Of a stretch of DNA of 64,000 bases, positions 35,782 through 46,894 are shown piece after piece. The position numbers and the translations under genes were made by a program. Location of the stretch: positions 1 to 64,000 of the forward strand of contig JAMCQL010000032.1 in the NCBI GenBank assembly GCA_023381615.1, written 5' to 3'. Position 1 is the first letter of the stretch; every line of letters begins with the position of its first letter. The notes beneath the pieces were generated by a model, which saw only the letters and a program-made list of their open reading frames with translations, was not told where the DNA came from and searched no databases. This DNA comes from Bacteroidota bacterium. GTDB taxonomy: Bacteria > Bacteroidota > Ignavibacteria > Kryptoniales > JAKASW01.

Positions 35782-36942
35782 TTAAATTTTGGCGATTGCC
35801 TGACGAAAGTCAAGCACAAGATCTTCGACGTCTTCCAACCCCACCGAAATTCTGATCATTCCCTCAGAAACCCCTGCGGCACTCAATTCTTCCGGGCTCA
35901 TCTTGATGTGACTAGTGAGGACAGGTATGCTGACGAGCGACTCGACTCCGCCTAAGCTTGTTGCATTCAGCGCTATTTCCAGACTGTCGCAAAACTTCTT
36001 GGCTGAGTCAAGATCGGCCAGCTCAATACAAACCATTCCGCCGAAGCCATGCATCTGGCGTTTGGCGATTTTGTAGCTCCGCGAAGAGGGAATACCGGGA
36101 TAAAAAACTCTGCTTACTTTCTTTTGGCGCATGAAGAATTCGGCAAGCCTTTGCGCTGTTCGGTTTTGCTGTTCAACTCGAACTTTCAGCGTTTTCAAAC
36201 TGCGGTCGATCATGTAAGCATCAATCGGATTGATGCATCCGCCGAAGGCTTTCATTGTTTCGCGGACGCTCTTTGTGAGTTGCTTTGACGATACAACCGC
36301 GCCAGCCATGATGTCGCTGTGTCCGCCGATGTATTTCGTGGCGCTGTGTACCACGATGTCAACGCCAAAGTCGATGGGATTCTGATTAATCGGCGAAGCA
36401 AAAGTGTTATCCATGATGGTTAGTGCGCCGATTTTCTTCGCAGCGGCAGCCGTCTTTGCAATTGAAACACAATCGGTAGTCGGATTTATTGGAGTCTCGA
36501 AGTATACAAGCTTTGCATTCGGATAAAGTTTGTTCATTTCGTAAAGTTCGGCTTCGTTTACGAAGTGGACATCAATTCCGAATTTCGGAGCGATGTCGCG
36601 GAGGAATCTGTACGTCATTCCGTACAAGTGCCGTAGTGCAACGATGGTATCGCCTTTCTGGGCAAAAGAGAGAATGGCAGTGGTGATTGCAGCCATGCCG
36701 CTGGAAAAGAGAATTGCGTCTTCTGTATTTTCGAGCGAAGCTAATTTTTCTTCGGCATTTCTAACGGTAGGATTTGAATATCGTGAGTAAATGTAAAATT
36801 CTTCTTCATCGCCTATGAACTTTTCGTAGTTGTCGCTCTTTTCGACGGCAAAGGTTGTGCTCTGGTATATCGGGTAATTGGCGGCGCGATAACTCTTATC
36901 TTTTCTGCCGTGGATCGCCTGTGTAGATTTGCTTTTTTTCAA
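35782..36942 (-). CDS. Cys/Met metabolism PLP-dependent enzyme (cystathionine gamma-synthase/methionine gamma-lyase type)
   Basis: 386 residues. [44 protein letters not shown] and [12 protein letters not shown] with the PLP lysine are the family hallmarks; the C-terminus [17 protein letters not shown] and [16 protein letters not shown] is typical. Catalyses replacement or elimination at the gamma carbon of homoserine esters, cystathionine or methionine; which one cannot be fixed from sequence alone. Its start overlaps the end of pdxJ, the PLP-synthesis gene, by four bases, an apt pairing. Confidence 0.9.
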   Translation of the reverse strand: MKKSKSTQAIHGRKDKSYRAANYPIYQSTTFAVEKSDNYEKFIGDEEEFYIYSRYSNPTVRNAEEKLASLENTEDAILFSSGMAAITTAILSFAQKGDTIVALRHLYGMTYRFLRDIAPKFGIDVHFVNEAELYEMNKLYPNAKLVYFETPINPTTDCVSIAKTAAAAKKIGALTIMDNTFASPINQNPIDFGVDIVVHSATKYIGGHSDIMAGAVVSSKQLTKSVRETMKAFGGCINPIDAYMIDRSLKTLKVRVEQQNRTAQRLAEFFMRQKKVSRVFYPGIPSSRSYKIAKRQMHGFGGMVCIELADLDSAKKFCDSLEIALNATSLGGVESLVSIPVLTSHIKMSPEELSAAGVSEGMIRISVGLEDVEDLVLDFRQAIAKI

Positions 36943-37661
36943 GCCGCACTCTCACTGAGTATTTGGATCATTTCTTTTACTGCTCTCTCCATTCCCACAT
37001 AAAGCGCGTGAGAAATGAGAGCATGTCCAATACTAAATTCCTCAATCTCCTCGATCTGAGCGACGGGTTTGAGATTCCTGTAATTGAGTCCGTGTCCCGC
37101 ATTAACTTTCAAGTTTAACTTGTGGGCGAACTTTGCAGCTTTCTTGAGCCGAGCCAGCTCTTTCTCAATGTCTTTGCCTTTTGCGTTTGCATACTCGCCG
37201 GTATGGAGCTCCACGAAATCTGCGCCGGCTTTGTTCGCAGATTTGATTTGATTTTCATTCGGATTGACGAAGAGGCTCACCAAGATATTCTTATCATGAA
37301 ATCTTTTCGTTACTTCTTTCAGATATGAAACCTGAGAAGCGACATCGAGGCCGCCTTCAGTTGTCAATTCCTGTCTCTTTTCCGGCACGAGGGTGACAAG
37401 ATCCGGTACAACATCAAGCGCGATTTTTATAATTTCTTCGGTTGCCGCCATCTCGAGGTCCAGTTTTGTTTTCAACGTGCGGCGGAGGAGATAAACGTCG
37501 TTGTCCTGAATGTGTCTTCGGTCTTCGCGAAGATGAGAAACTATCCCAATCGCTCCGGCAAGTTCAGCGAGATGCGCCGCCGTGACCGGATCGGGCTCGT
37601 TTTCACCGCGAGCTTGCCGCAGCGTTGCGACATGATCAATATTTACAGAAAGCCTTTTCAT
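36939..37661 (-). CDS. pdxJ: Pyridoxine 5'-phosphate synthase
   Basis: 240 residues. [25 protein letters not shown] is a diagnostic N-terminus, [14 protein letters not shown] binds substrate, and [10 protein letters not shown] plus [10 protein letters not shown] complete the TIM-barrel active site. Condenses 1-deoxyxylulose 5-phosphate with aminoacetone phosphate to pyridoxine 5'-phosphate. Four-base overlaps with rlmB upstream and the PLP enzyme downstream show tight coupling. Confidence 0.97.
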   Translation of the reverse strand: MKRLSVNIDHVATLRQARGENEPDPVTAAHLAELAGAIGIVSHLREDRRHIQDNDVYLLRRTLKTKLDLEMAATEEIIKIALDVVPDLVTLVPEKRQELTTEGGLDVASQVSYLKEVTKRFHDKNILVSLFVNPNENQIKSANKAGADFVELHTGEYANAKGKDIEKELARLKKAAKFAHKLNLKVNAGHGLNYRNLKPVAQIEEIEEFSIGHALISHALYVGMERAVKEMIQILSESAA

Positions 37662-38410
37662 TTTACGATTCCTCTTTGGCGTAAAATTTCGTGACAGATA
37701 ATTCCTGTTGCGACTGAAACATTTAGAGAGTCGACTTTACCTATTTGCGGGATAGAGAAAGTCATGTCCGACTTTTCACGCAAGAGCCGTTTTACACCGC
37801 TTCCTTCATTTCCGATTATGACGGCGAGCGGCACTTTGAAATCAAGTTCAGACATCGAGAGCGGCGCCTTGACGGCGCTCGTTGCAATCCAGTAGCCTTT
37901 TTCTTTCAGATACGTTGCAACCTGATGAAGATTGCCCTCGCGCGCAATCTTGACATGAAAAGCGCCGCCCGCGGAGGCTTTGATGACAGTCTCATTTACA
38001 GGTGCCTGTTCATCCTTCGAGATTATGACGCCGTCCACCTTGAAAAATGCGGCAGTGCGGAGTATGGCTCCAAAATTTTGCGGATCCTGGATGCGGTCGA
38101 GGAGCAAAAGAAAAGGGAACTGATTTTGGGAGACGGCATCAACGATCGATTCAATGGTCTCAAATTTTATTTTGCTCATGGTCGCGACAATTCCTTGAGC
38201 AGACTCGTCGCGTGAGAGGCTTGATGTGAGTTCTCCGAATTGTTTCGAGTCAACGCGCGCAAGCGGGATGCCTTGCCGTTTAGCAAGCGTATAGATCTCG
38301 TTAAGGCTGCCACCGTGTGCGGAATAGAGAACATAAATCTTAGAAATATTCGAACCGCTCTTTAACGCTTCTGCGACCGCATTCCGTCCGATAATTTTTT
38401 CTTCAGTCAA
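37658..38410 (-). CDS. rlmB: 23S rRNA (guanosine-2'-O-)-methyltransferase RlmB-type
   Basis: 250 residues of the SPOUT class: an N-terminal substrate-binding domain ([14 protein letters not shown]) and a trefoil-knot domain with [40 protein letters not shown] and [18 protein letters not shown]. Adds a 2'-O-methyl group to a guanosine of 23S rRNA with SAM. Another SPOUT gene lies at 61552. Confidence 0.9.
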   Translation of the reverse strand: MTEEKIIGRNAVAEALKSGSNISKIYVLYSAHGGSLNEIYTLAKRQGIPLARVDSKQFGELTSSLSRDESAQGIVATMSKIKFETIESIVDAVSQNQFPFLLLLDRIQDPQNFGAILRTAAFFKVDGVIISKDEQAPVNETVIKASAGGAFHVKIAREGNLHQVATYLKEKGYWIATSAVKAPLSMSELDFKVPLAVIIGNEGSGVKRLLREKSDMTFSIPQIGKVDSLNVSVATGIICHEILRQRGIVK

Positions 38411-38495
38411 TGAATATCCTCAAGCTTTCAACGTGGATCAGGCTAAATGAAATTTAATTAGATGTGTGATTAACTCATATTACGCACAAGTGTAA

Positions 38496-38637
38496 AAATT
38501 CTAAATTCTAAATCCGAAACTCTAAACAATCTCAAAACTCCAATGTTCAAAACAGTGAAAAAAAAGGGTTTTATGGAAAGATTTTACATTTGAATTTTGA
38601 AATTTGGATTTGTTTAGGATTTCGACATTAGAATTTT
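38496..38637. repeat. AT-rich long imperfect inverted repeat
   Basis: Left arm (38496-38552) aaaattctaaattctaaatccg.., right arm (38568-38637) ..ggatttcgacattagaatttt. Arms of roughly 55-70 bases, with many mismatches and a short loop around 38560. Same family as 14821-14993. Confidence 0.6.
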
Positions 38638-38677
38638 GAGTTTTGCGTAGCATCAGCGGCCAAAATCTTGAAAAAAG

Positions 38678-38920
38678 TTACTCAAGCTCAGCAAGCTTTC
38701 TCAAGAATGCCTGCTCATCGAGTTTGAATTCAAACACTAATTTGTCGTTGATAAATACCACGGGCACCTTGTTTCCAAATCGCTCGAACAAGTCGGTATT
38801 TGGTTCAAGTGTGATTCGTTCCAGAAAGAATTTCTTTTCCCGCCTCAACTTCTCGAGAATGCTTTCGGCCTCATCGCAGAGATGACAATCTTCTTTCTTG
38901 TAGAGAAGAACCTTTGTCAT
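38678..38920 (-). CDS. Glutaredoxin-like thioredoxin-fold protein
   Basis: 80 residues. LLYKKEDCHLCDEAESILEKL gives the C-x-x-C redox pair, and KVPVVFINDKLVFEFKLDEQAF the cis-Pro and end of a minimal thioredoxin fold (DUF836/glutaredoxin-like). Probably reduces disulphides in the cytoplasm. Its start overlaps the lgt stop by four bases. Confidence 0.8.
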   Translation of the reverse strand: MTKVLLYKKEDCHLCDEAESILEKLRREKKFFLERITLEPNTDLFERFGNKVPVVFINDKLVFEFKLDEQAFLRKLAELE

Positions 38921-39753
38921 GTTTTTGCCGGTTCGGACTTCTTTCTATAATAAGCAAGACCGCCGATGCCGACGATTATAAGCACAATGGAAACCAATTG
39001 GGCCTCGCTTAAGCCAAAGAGAAGTCGCGGATTTATTCTCAAGAACTCGACGAGAAATCTTTCGAGTCCTGCAAGTACTAGATAGATCATAAAAAGTTTA
39101 CCGTCGGGTTTAATCTTCTTCCTGATTCTCCACAAGATGTAAAAAATTATAACTGCGGCGATAAATTCATAAACAGGCGTCGGATGGAGCGGAGTATTGT
39201 CCGGAACGATCCCGTGAGGATACTTATCGGCAATTTCTGGAAAGTCTCTGAAAGCCACGGACGGCGGTACAATTCCTTTCGAGTAGTCAACGCCCCACGG
39301 CAGATTTGTCGGGATGCCGTAATCTCCGTCTCCGGAGAAATGACATCCGAGTCTGGCAACTCCATACCCTAAGATCAGCGCAGGCGCGAGCGCATCCGCC
39401 ACCGCCATAAACTTGTAGCCCTTTCTGCGCACATCCCAGAGGATTACTAAAGCCGCGAGGATGAATCCACCGTACCACGTTAAGCCGCCCGGCGAGAAAG
39501 CCATTCCAATTGGATCTTTGAGAAAGTCGCCCCAGTTCTCTATCAGTGAGAGTATCTTCGAGCCGGCTATTCCAAAGATAACCGCTATAATGGTTACTTC
39601 GTTTGCGAAGTTCGGATCAAATCCTTTCCGCCTGAATTCCTTGACGGCGACGTAATTGGCGACGAGGAATCCGATCCCCATCATCAAACCGTAGCTGTAG
39701 ACATCGAGTGGACCGATTTTGAATAAGATGGGAAAAACGGTGTTGTGACACAT
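38917..39753 (-). CDS. lgt: Prolipoprotein diacylglyceryl transferase
   Basis: 278 residues, about seven membrane helices. YSYGLMMGIGFLVANYVAV at the start, GLTWYGGF, GCHFSGDGDYG (the Lgt signature with the invariant Gly/Asp), and HPTPVYEF near residue 190. Transfers diacylglycerol from phosphatidylglycerol to the lipobox Cys of prolipoproteins in the inner membrane. Part of a minus-strand unit with PTS IIA and an unknown gene. Confidence 0.95.
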   Translation of the reverse strand: MCHNTVFPILFKIGPLDVYSYGLMMGIGFLVANYVAVKEFRRKGFDPNFANEVTIIAVIFGIAGSKILSLIENWGDFLKDPIGMAFSPGGLTWYGGFILAALVILWDVRRKGYKFMAVADALAPALILGYGVARLGCHFSGDGDYGIPTNLPWGVDYSKGIVPPSVAFRDFPEIADKYPHGIVPDNTPLHPTPVYEFIAAVIIFYILWRIRKKIKPDGKLFMIYLVLAGLERFLVEFLRINPRLLFGLSEAQLVSIVLIIVGIGGLAYYRKKSEPAKT

Positions 39754-39758
39754 CTAAC

Positions 39759-40196
39759 TTATTCTCCTTCGGAAGACCATTCAGAGTGTTTCGTAACTAC
39801 CTCTATGAATCTTCCTTCTCGTGCTGCGCGCAAGACTTTTATTTCTCTCTTGATTGAAATCTTGAATTGGTTTACCTGCTTACCGCGTCTGTCGATCACT
39901 ATAGTATATTCTCCCGGCTCAAGATTCTCGACTTCGCATATGCATACTGCCGGTCCGGGGCGGGGGAAATCGGACATTGGCGTTCTAAGCCCGACAATGT
40001 TGAAGAAGATTTTATTTTCTTCTCTCCTGCTGTTGACTACCAGCTCGTAGACAAAATTCCGGAATTCTTCCGAAGTTCGAAACAGGAACACGACACCAGC
40101 ACGCTTAGCAAGCGGATCTTCAAAGCGCTCGATTAAGAGTTTGAATTCAACTTTGGAATCTGCTCGATGTACCTTCGGGGGTTTCTTATTTGACAT
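39759..40196 (-). CDS. Hypothetical protein
   Basis: 145 residues, no signal peptide or membrane helix. A core of alternating strands (KVEFKLLIERFEDPLAKRAGVVFLFRTSEEFRNFVYELVV, EPGEYTIVIDRRGKQVNQFKISI) suggests a beta-sandwich, and both ends are charged. I do not recognise a family. It sits between PTS IIA and lgt with five-base gaps, so it is co-expressed with them. Confidence 0.6.
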   Translation of the reverse strand: MSNKKPPKVHRADSKVEFKLLIERFEDPLAKRAGVVFLFRTSEEFRNFVYELVVNSRREENKIFFNIVGLRTPMSDFPRPGPAVCICEVENLEPGEYTIVIDRRGKQVNQFKISIKREIKVLRAAREGRFIEVVTKHSEWSSEGE

Positions 40197-40201
40197 TGAG
40201 A

Positions 40202-40672
40202 TCAGATGTCGAAGTAGCTCGTTTCTTCTTCTTTGAAAAACTGAACGATTTCTGCAGGGGTCTTTGCGGCGAGGAGTTTCTTGCGAAATTCATCTTTGTT
40301 CATGAGCCGTGAAATTCTGCTCAAAAGCTTTATGTGCGGACCTACCATGTTGTCTCGCCCGACAAGCAGGAAAAGAAGCCGGACAGGTTCGCCGTCAAGC
40401 GACTGGAAATCCACCGGCTCACTTGATACGGCAAATGCCGCCACGATGTCATTTACAGCATCGGTTTTACCATGGGGAATGGCGAATCCTTTTCCCACAC
40501 CGGTTGACATTATCTTCTCGCGCTCGAAAATTGCCTCGCGAACTTTTTCCAAGTCTTTTATCTTCTTTGAACTTCTCAACAAATCGACTATTGAGTTGAG
40601 GACTTCTTCCTTTGTTTTGCCAGGCAATTTTGTCGACACAAATTCATCTTGAAGTATGTCGCTAATTTTCAT
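40202..40672 (-). CDS. PTS IIA protein of the fructose/nitrogen (PtsN) type
   Basis: 156 residues. EIIA type 2 domain with the phosphorylated His at position 67 in AIPHGKTDAVNDIV, preceded by REKIMSTGVGKGF and followed by LFLLVGRDNMVGPHIKLLSRISRLM. No sugar permease (IIBC) is adjacent, so a regulatory PtsN-like role is more likely than sugar uptake. The 104 bases to the next gene upstream show no terminator I can defend. Confidence 0.85.
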   Translation of the reverse strand: MKISDILQDEFVSTKLPGKTKEEVLNSIVDLLRSSKKIKDLEKVREAIFEREKIMSTGVGKGFAIPHGKTDAVNDIVAAFAVSSEPVDFQSLDGEPVRLLFLLVGRDNMVGPHIKLLSRISRLMNKDEFRKKLLAAKTPAEIVQFFKEEETSYFDI

Positions 40673-40776
40673 TTCTTGAGTTTCTCCCTTTTGTTGTAGG
40701 AACTTTTGTTGGGAATTTACAGACAGTTAAGTATGCAGCAGGGGCAGGCAGTGACCGGTCTGATGGAAATTTCGAA

Positions 40777-43320
40777 TCACTTCTTCTCCTCTCTGTTTCC
40801 GCCTGCCCAATCGGAAAGCCAGTTCACTATTCTTGATTCGAAGTCGTCCGCAGTGGATTGGGCGAGTTCTTTGCTCTCAGATTCAGCGTTGATGTGGAAC
40901 AAAGGTCTTTCTTTGTCAGGAAGCAAATGTATCCATGTTCCATCTTCGTAATGGACTTTAATACCGTCGATCGTCTCCCGCTTCTGAGTCTGCGTGGTTT
41001 CAATGAGTCTCCTCATTAGGCTTCCTTTTTCGCTCCATGGACAGTCGAGATTTTTCTTGACCATGTGAAGCTTTGGGATCATGCGGTCGAGTTCAGAAAC
41101 TGTCATTTGAGTTTTTGAGGACATCTCAAGGATTTTAGCGACCGAAAACATCGCGTCGCTCGCAAACAAAAACTTTGGGAAAATAAAGCCGCCTTTTGTG
41201 CCTCCAACAAAATCGAAATTTCCTTCGTATGCCGCGTTCATAAGAGCTTGATGTGTTGCTTTGGTCCTCACAACCTCCAATCGGTGTTCTGCCGCTATGA
41301 GATCGATCTCGCGCGACGCGGAGAATGGAACGGCGATGCGTTTTGCTTCAGGTTCCGCCATTGCAAATAGTTTTGTGATCAACGAAAGAAGCCGATCTTC
41401 ATCAACAAATTTTCCATGCTCGTTGACCACGAAAATTTTCTCGGCGCCTGCATCGAACATGAAACCAAAATCGTAGTTAAGAGATTTTACAATGTCTTCA
41501 AGCTGCTTTAGGTCGTTATCTACCTCTCTTTGTGTTCTTGTCAGTCTTTTGGGATCGAGGTAAGCGTTTAAAGCAACGACACGCGTGTTTAATGATCCCA
41601 CAATGGTCGGAAAGAGCGTCGAGGCGACACCGTGGGAGTAGTCTATAACTATATTGAATTTCTTGTTTCTAATCGCCTCGATATCAAGAGCTTTTATGAA
41701 ATCTTCGCGGTAGCTTTCATTCGTTCTTTCAGGAAAATATATGTCGCCAACTTGATCGTGGGGCGCTCTTGCATATTCTTCGCCGAAGAAAAGTCTTTCA
41801 ACGGCTCGCGCCTTGCTCGTGGAAAGGTCTCTGCCGTCTGCATCGAAAAAGATTATGTCGGTCAGATCGGGGTCGAATGGACTCTTGCGCACGTGCACGC
41901 CGCCGGCAGCTTTTCCACTTCGGAGCTCGTGTCTGACGATTGGTATCGGTTCGCTCCTTAGATCATAAACATTTGTGCCTGACGACATGAAGCCGACGAT
42001 AAGCGCCCGATTTATCATCCTGCTGACCGTGTCCGAATCTCTGCTGCATACTGCATATTTTCCCGGACCGAGAAGGGAACCGAACGATGCGCCTAACTTT
42101 GCGGCGAACTCGGGGTTCATTTCGATATTAGAAGTTCCTGTTACTCTTGCATCGGTGAAAATTGCCGAGAGCCATTTGTCTTCCCATACAAGGCTTCGGG
42201 ACAAAGTCGCTCCGGCATCGAGAACTTTCTTCGGCCAAAGTTTTACGTTTGGTCTTATGTGGGCGCGCTTTCCAATTATGCAATCGTCGCTGATGAAAAC
42301 ATTTTCTTCAATTTCTACTTGCTCATTGACAATGGTGCTGCTTCCGATAACATCGCCGGTAATTTTTGAACGAGAGCCGATGTGAACATTGTCCCACAGT
42401 ATGCTTCGGTGAATGCTGGAAGATGAATCGATTGAGGAATTGTCACCGATAATCGTGTCGGCAAGTTCGACATCGTCTCCGAGTGTAACATTGTTCCCAA
42501 TTATGACAGTGCCTCTCGCAGATAGACTCTGGGGAAATTGAAAATCGGAAGGCGCAATTATCTTGGCACCGTTGAAATTAAAAAGCTTGCCGTCAACTGT
42601 TACCGATACTTTGCCGTCAAGGCAATCGAGCTGAGCTTCAATGTATTCATTGAGATTGCCAACATCTCTCCAATATCCTTCGGCAGCATAACCATAGAGA
42701 GGCATCTTCTGCTTCAGCATTTGAGGGAATAGTTCTTTACTGAAATCGTATTCATCGCGGTATGGCACCATTTCGAGCACGTCTGGTTCTATTACGTAGA
42801 TTCCTGTGTTAACCGTGTCGCTGAAAACCTCTCCCCATGTTGGCTTCTCGAGAAACCTGACGATCTTTCCGTCCTTTTCGGTAATCACCAGACCAAATTG
42901 AAGCGGGTCGTTGACGCGGGTGAGTACCAAGGTGGCTTTCGATTTTCTGCTTTCGTGGAACTCTATCGCCTTCTTCAGGTCAAAATCAGTCAGGACATCT
43001 CCGCTTATGACAAGTATGCGCGAGTCTTGAAGCAGTTCATAAGCGTTGCGTACGCTTCCCGCTGTACCATAATCCGCGTCAGCTTTGACGTATTGAATAG
43101 AAGCGCCGAACTGGCTTCCGTCTTTCAGAAAATTCTTTATGGCGTTGGGATGATAAAAGACTAAAACTACAATTTCATTTATGCCGTGTTTAACAAGAAG
43201 CCGTACGATATGTTCGATCATGGGTTTGTTCATGATTGGAACCATCGGTTTGGGAATCTTGCTCGTAAGCGGACGGAGTCGCGTACCGAATCCGCCGGCC
43301 ATTATCACAGCTTTCAACAT
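40777..43320 (-). CDS. Mannose-1-phosphate guanylyltransferase/phosphomannomutase-like fusion
   Basis: 847 residues. An N-terminal nucleotidyltransferase (AVIMAGGFGTRLRPLTSKIPKPMVPI, residues 4-29; EKPTWGEVFSDTVNTGIYV) is followed by a left-handed beta-helix (about 250-370) and a long phosphohexomutase-like part. In the last, the phosphoserine loop TASHNP is replaced by RKSPFDP and the metal-binding DxDxD loop reads DAGAEK, so mutase activity is doubtful. Similar fused proteins occur in cyanobacteria and actinobacteria. Probable role: making GDP-mannose or another NDP-sugar; the substrate is not proven. A separate manC-like gene is at 55805. Confidence 0.85.
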   Translation of the reverse strand: MLKAVIMAGGFGTRLRPLTSKIPKPMVPIMNKPMIEHIVRLLVKHGINEIVVLVFYHPNAIKNFLKDGSQFGASIQYVKADADYGTAGSVRNAYELLQDSRILVISGDVLTDFDLKKAIEFHESRKSKATLVLTRVNDPLQFGLVITEKDGKIVRFLEKPTWGEVFSDTVNTGIYVIEPDVLEMVPYRDEYDFSKELFPQMLKQKMPLYGYAAEGYWRDVGNLNEYIEAQLDCLDGKVSVTVDGKLFNFNGAKIIAPSDFQFPQSLSARGTVIIGNNVTLGDDVELADTIIGDNSSIDSSSSIHRSILWDNVHIGSRSKITGDVIGSSTIVNEQVEIEENVFISDDCIIGKRAHIRPNVKLWPKKVLDAGATLSRSLVWEDKWLSAIFTDARVTGTSNIEMNPEFAAKLGASFGSLLGPGKYAVCSRDSDTVSRMINRALIVGFMSSGTNVYDLRSEPIPIVRHELRSGKAAGGVHVRKSPFDPDLTDIIFFDADGRDLSTSKARAVERLFFGEEYARAPHDQVGDIYFPERTNESYREDFIKALDIEAIRNKKFNIVIDYSHGVASTLFPTIVGSLNTRVVALNAYLDPKRLTRTQREVDNDLKQLEDIVKSLNYDFGFMFDAGAEKIFVVNEHGKFVDEDRLLSLITKLFAMAEPEAKRIAVPFSASREIDLIAAEHRLEVVRTKATHQALMNAAYEGNFDFVGGTKGGFIFPKFLFASDAMFSVAKILEMSSKTQMTVSELDRMIPKLHMVKKNLDCPWSEKGSLMRRLIETTQTQKRETIDGIKVHYEDGTWIHLLPDKERPLFHINAESESKELAQSTADDFESRIVNWLSDWAGGNREEKK

Positions 43321-43479
43321 TTAATTGCTTAAACTCCTTGATGAAAAATTCGGTGAAATATAAACCCCATGTGAGGTAAAATCAAGGAAACCACAGGGGC
43401 TGTCGTTGCTCTAAGTTAAAGTATTTTCGAGGCTTGCGATTCGACTTGGAAACCAAGCGCGAGGTTGTTATCTTCATCA

Positions 43480-43547
43480 AGCCTTTAAGTCCATCCTGTG
43501 AGGTGGAAAAGGCCCTGCCAGTAAACTTCACCTCACACGTAAAGGCT
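43480..43547 (+). promoter_or_regulatory. PyrR-binding leader of the pyr operon
   Basis: The stretch cctttaagtccatcctgtgaggtggaaaagg (first part 43482-43501, continuing to 43511) matches the PyrR binding-loop pattern (TTTAA..AGTCC-x-GTGAGG..AAGG). An alternative fold pairs agccttta (43480-43487) and gtgaggtg (43497-43504) with cacctcac (43529-43536) and taaaggct (43540-43547). There is no T-run, so control may be by a translation or Rho-dependent switch in place of a simple terminator. It lies 27-90 bases before pyrR. Confidence 0.7.
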
Positions 43548-43555
43548 CTTTGTAA

Positions 43556-45028
<1,473 letters not shown>

Positions 45029-45032
<4 letters not shown>

Positions 45033-46315
45033 AAATATTTTTGAAGAACGCAAGGGTCATTGATCCGTCCGGCACTTACGACGGAATGTTTGACATTCAC
45101 ATCGTCGATGGAATGATCCAGGAAATTGGCACTCCGCTTGGCGGGAATCCTGTCAACTACGAAATCAATCTGCGAGGTAAATTTGTCGTTCCCGGTTTGT
45201 TCGATATGCACACGCACTTGAGAGAGCCCGGTCAGGAATTCAAAGAAGACATCGCTTCCGGAATTGCTGCCGCTGCTAACGGCGGTTTCACAGGCATAGC
45301 GGCGATGCCGAATACTGATCCGGTGGTTGATTCCGCCGACGTTGTGAAATATGTACTTGATCGCGCGAGGCAATCAGGATTGGTCAGTGTTCATCAAATA
45401 GCGGCGATTACCGAGGGAAGGAAAGGTGAACGACTTTCAGAAATGAAAGATCTCGCTGAAGCCGGGGCAGTGGCATTCAGCGACGACGGTTCCGCGGTAA
45501 CGAACTCTCAAATGATGCGTTTGGCGCTTGAATATTCATCTATGCTTAATAAACCGCTGATTCAGCATTGTGAAGATCGCGACCTAACTAAATCAGGGTC
45601 CGCCAATGAAAGTCCGGCGACGATTAAATACGGCCTGAAGACTCAGCACCGGCTTGCCGAAGAACTGATTCTCATCCGTGACATAAAACTGCTTGAGGCA
45701 TTCGGCGGAAAATATCATGCGACGCACATCTCGACTTCACAATCCGTCGAAGTTGTTTCAGACGCAAAGCGGCGAGGGCTTCCAATCACTTGCGACGTAA
45801 CTCCGCATCATCTTTTCCTTGATGACAACATACTTTCAACTTACGATTCTGACTACAAAGTGAATCCGCCGCTCCGAACAAGAGAGGATTGCAAGGCTCT
45901 TATTGAAGCTTTGAAGAATGGGACAGCGGATGCGATTGCAAGCGACCATGCTCCGCATGCGCTGCACGAAAAGGAAGTCGAGTTTGATGCCGCGCCGTTT
46001 GGCATGATCGGACTTGAAACGACAGTCGGCGCCGTCATGACTAAACTCTATCACGAGAAGATTTTGACAATTCTTGAAATCGTAAAACTGCTTTCAGTTA
46101 ATCCGCGAAAAATTCTTGGATTGCCTATCCCGGCGTTCGGGCTCGGAGCAAGAGCCGAACTTTCAATAATTGACCCTAATTACGAGTGGACGGTTGAGCC
46201 GGATAAATTCAAATCAAAGAGCAGGAATACCGGATTCAAAGGTTGGAAATTCAAAGGAAGCGCGGTGGGAATTATTAATGGAGAGAAATTTTATTTTTCA
46301 GATAGACTGAAGTAG
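45029..46315 (+). CDS. pyrC: Dihydroorotase
   Basis: 428 residues, type I (multifunctional-type) amidohydrolase. [18 protein letters not shown] gives the first metal His pair and REP substrate motif; HCEDRDL, HATHIST and ASDHAPHAL supply the remaining metal ligands and the catalytic Asp. Cyclises carbamoyl aspartate to dihydroorotate. Its stop (46313-46315) abuts the stop of the convergent aat gene (46316), leaving no room for a separate terminator. Confidence 0.96.
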
Positions 46316-46885
46316 TCACGTAAATTCGACTTTCTCTTCCATAGCGCTCCGGAGAAGCTCGAGGTATTTCTTGCGCGGAATTTCTGTCGCTCCGAACATT
46401 TGCAGGTGAGGAGTGATGTACTGAACGTCGAGGAGATTGAAGCCTTTTTCTTTCAGATGGTTGATAAGGAAGGCAAGGGCAACTTTAGAACTTCCGCTTC
46501 GATAACTGAACATGGATTCTCCGAAAAAAGCCGAGCCGAGAGCGACGCCGTAAAGTCCGCCGGCAAGTCCGTCTGAGTCTATGCTTTCAACGCTGTGCGC
46601 ATAGCCAAGCCGGTGGAGTTCCATGTAGCTTTCGACAATCTCTTCGCTGATCCATGTTTCCTCTCTGCTTGCACAGCCTCTCATGACAGTCTCAAATTGT
46701 TTATCGATTTCAATTTTGAAGATTTGCTTTTTGATGAGCTGTTGAGTCGAGCGCGGTATGTTGTAGTTATTGAGAGGGATGATGGTGCGCGGATCGGGCG
46801 AATACCACGAAATGCTCCCGTCGCTGTCAGCCATAGGGAAGTAGCCGATTGAATATGTCCCCAGCAAAATATTCGGAGAAATCAT
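46316..46885 (-). CDS. aat: Leucyl/phenylalanyl-tRNA-protein transferase
   Basis: 189 residues. YSIGYFPMADSDGSISWYSPDPRTIIPL, the DTVMRGCA-type EIDKQFETVMRGCA, TWISEEIVESYMELHRLGYAHSVE and GSAFFGESMFS are the Aat family signatures. Attaches Leu or Phe to N-terminal Arg/Lys of proteins, marking them for ClpAP/ClpS degradation by the N-end rule. Begins nine bases after the stop of a truncated SDR gene, with no strong ribosome site, so coupling to it is likely. Confidence 0.93.
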   Translation of the reverse strand: MISPNILLGTYSIGYFPMADSDGSISWYSPDPRTIIPLNNYNIPRSTQQLIKKQIFKIEIDKQFETVMRGCASREETWISEEIVESYMELHRLGYAHSVESIDSDGLAGGLYGVALGSAFFGESMFSYRSGSSKVALAFLINHLKEKGFNLLDVQYITPHLQMFGATEIPRKKYLELLRSAMEEKVEFT

Positions 46886-46894
46886 CTTATAGTT

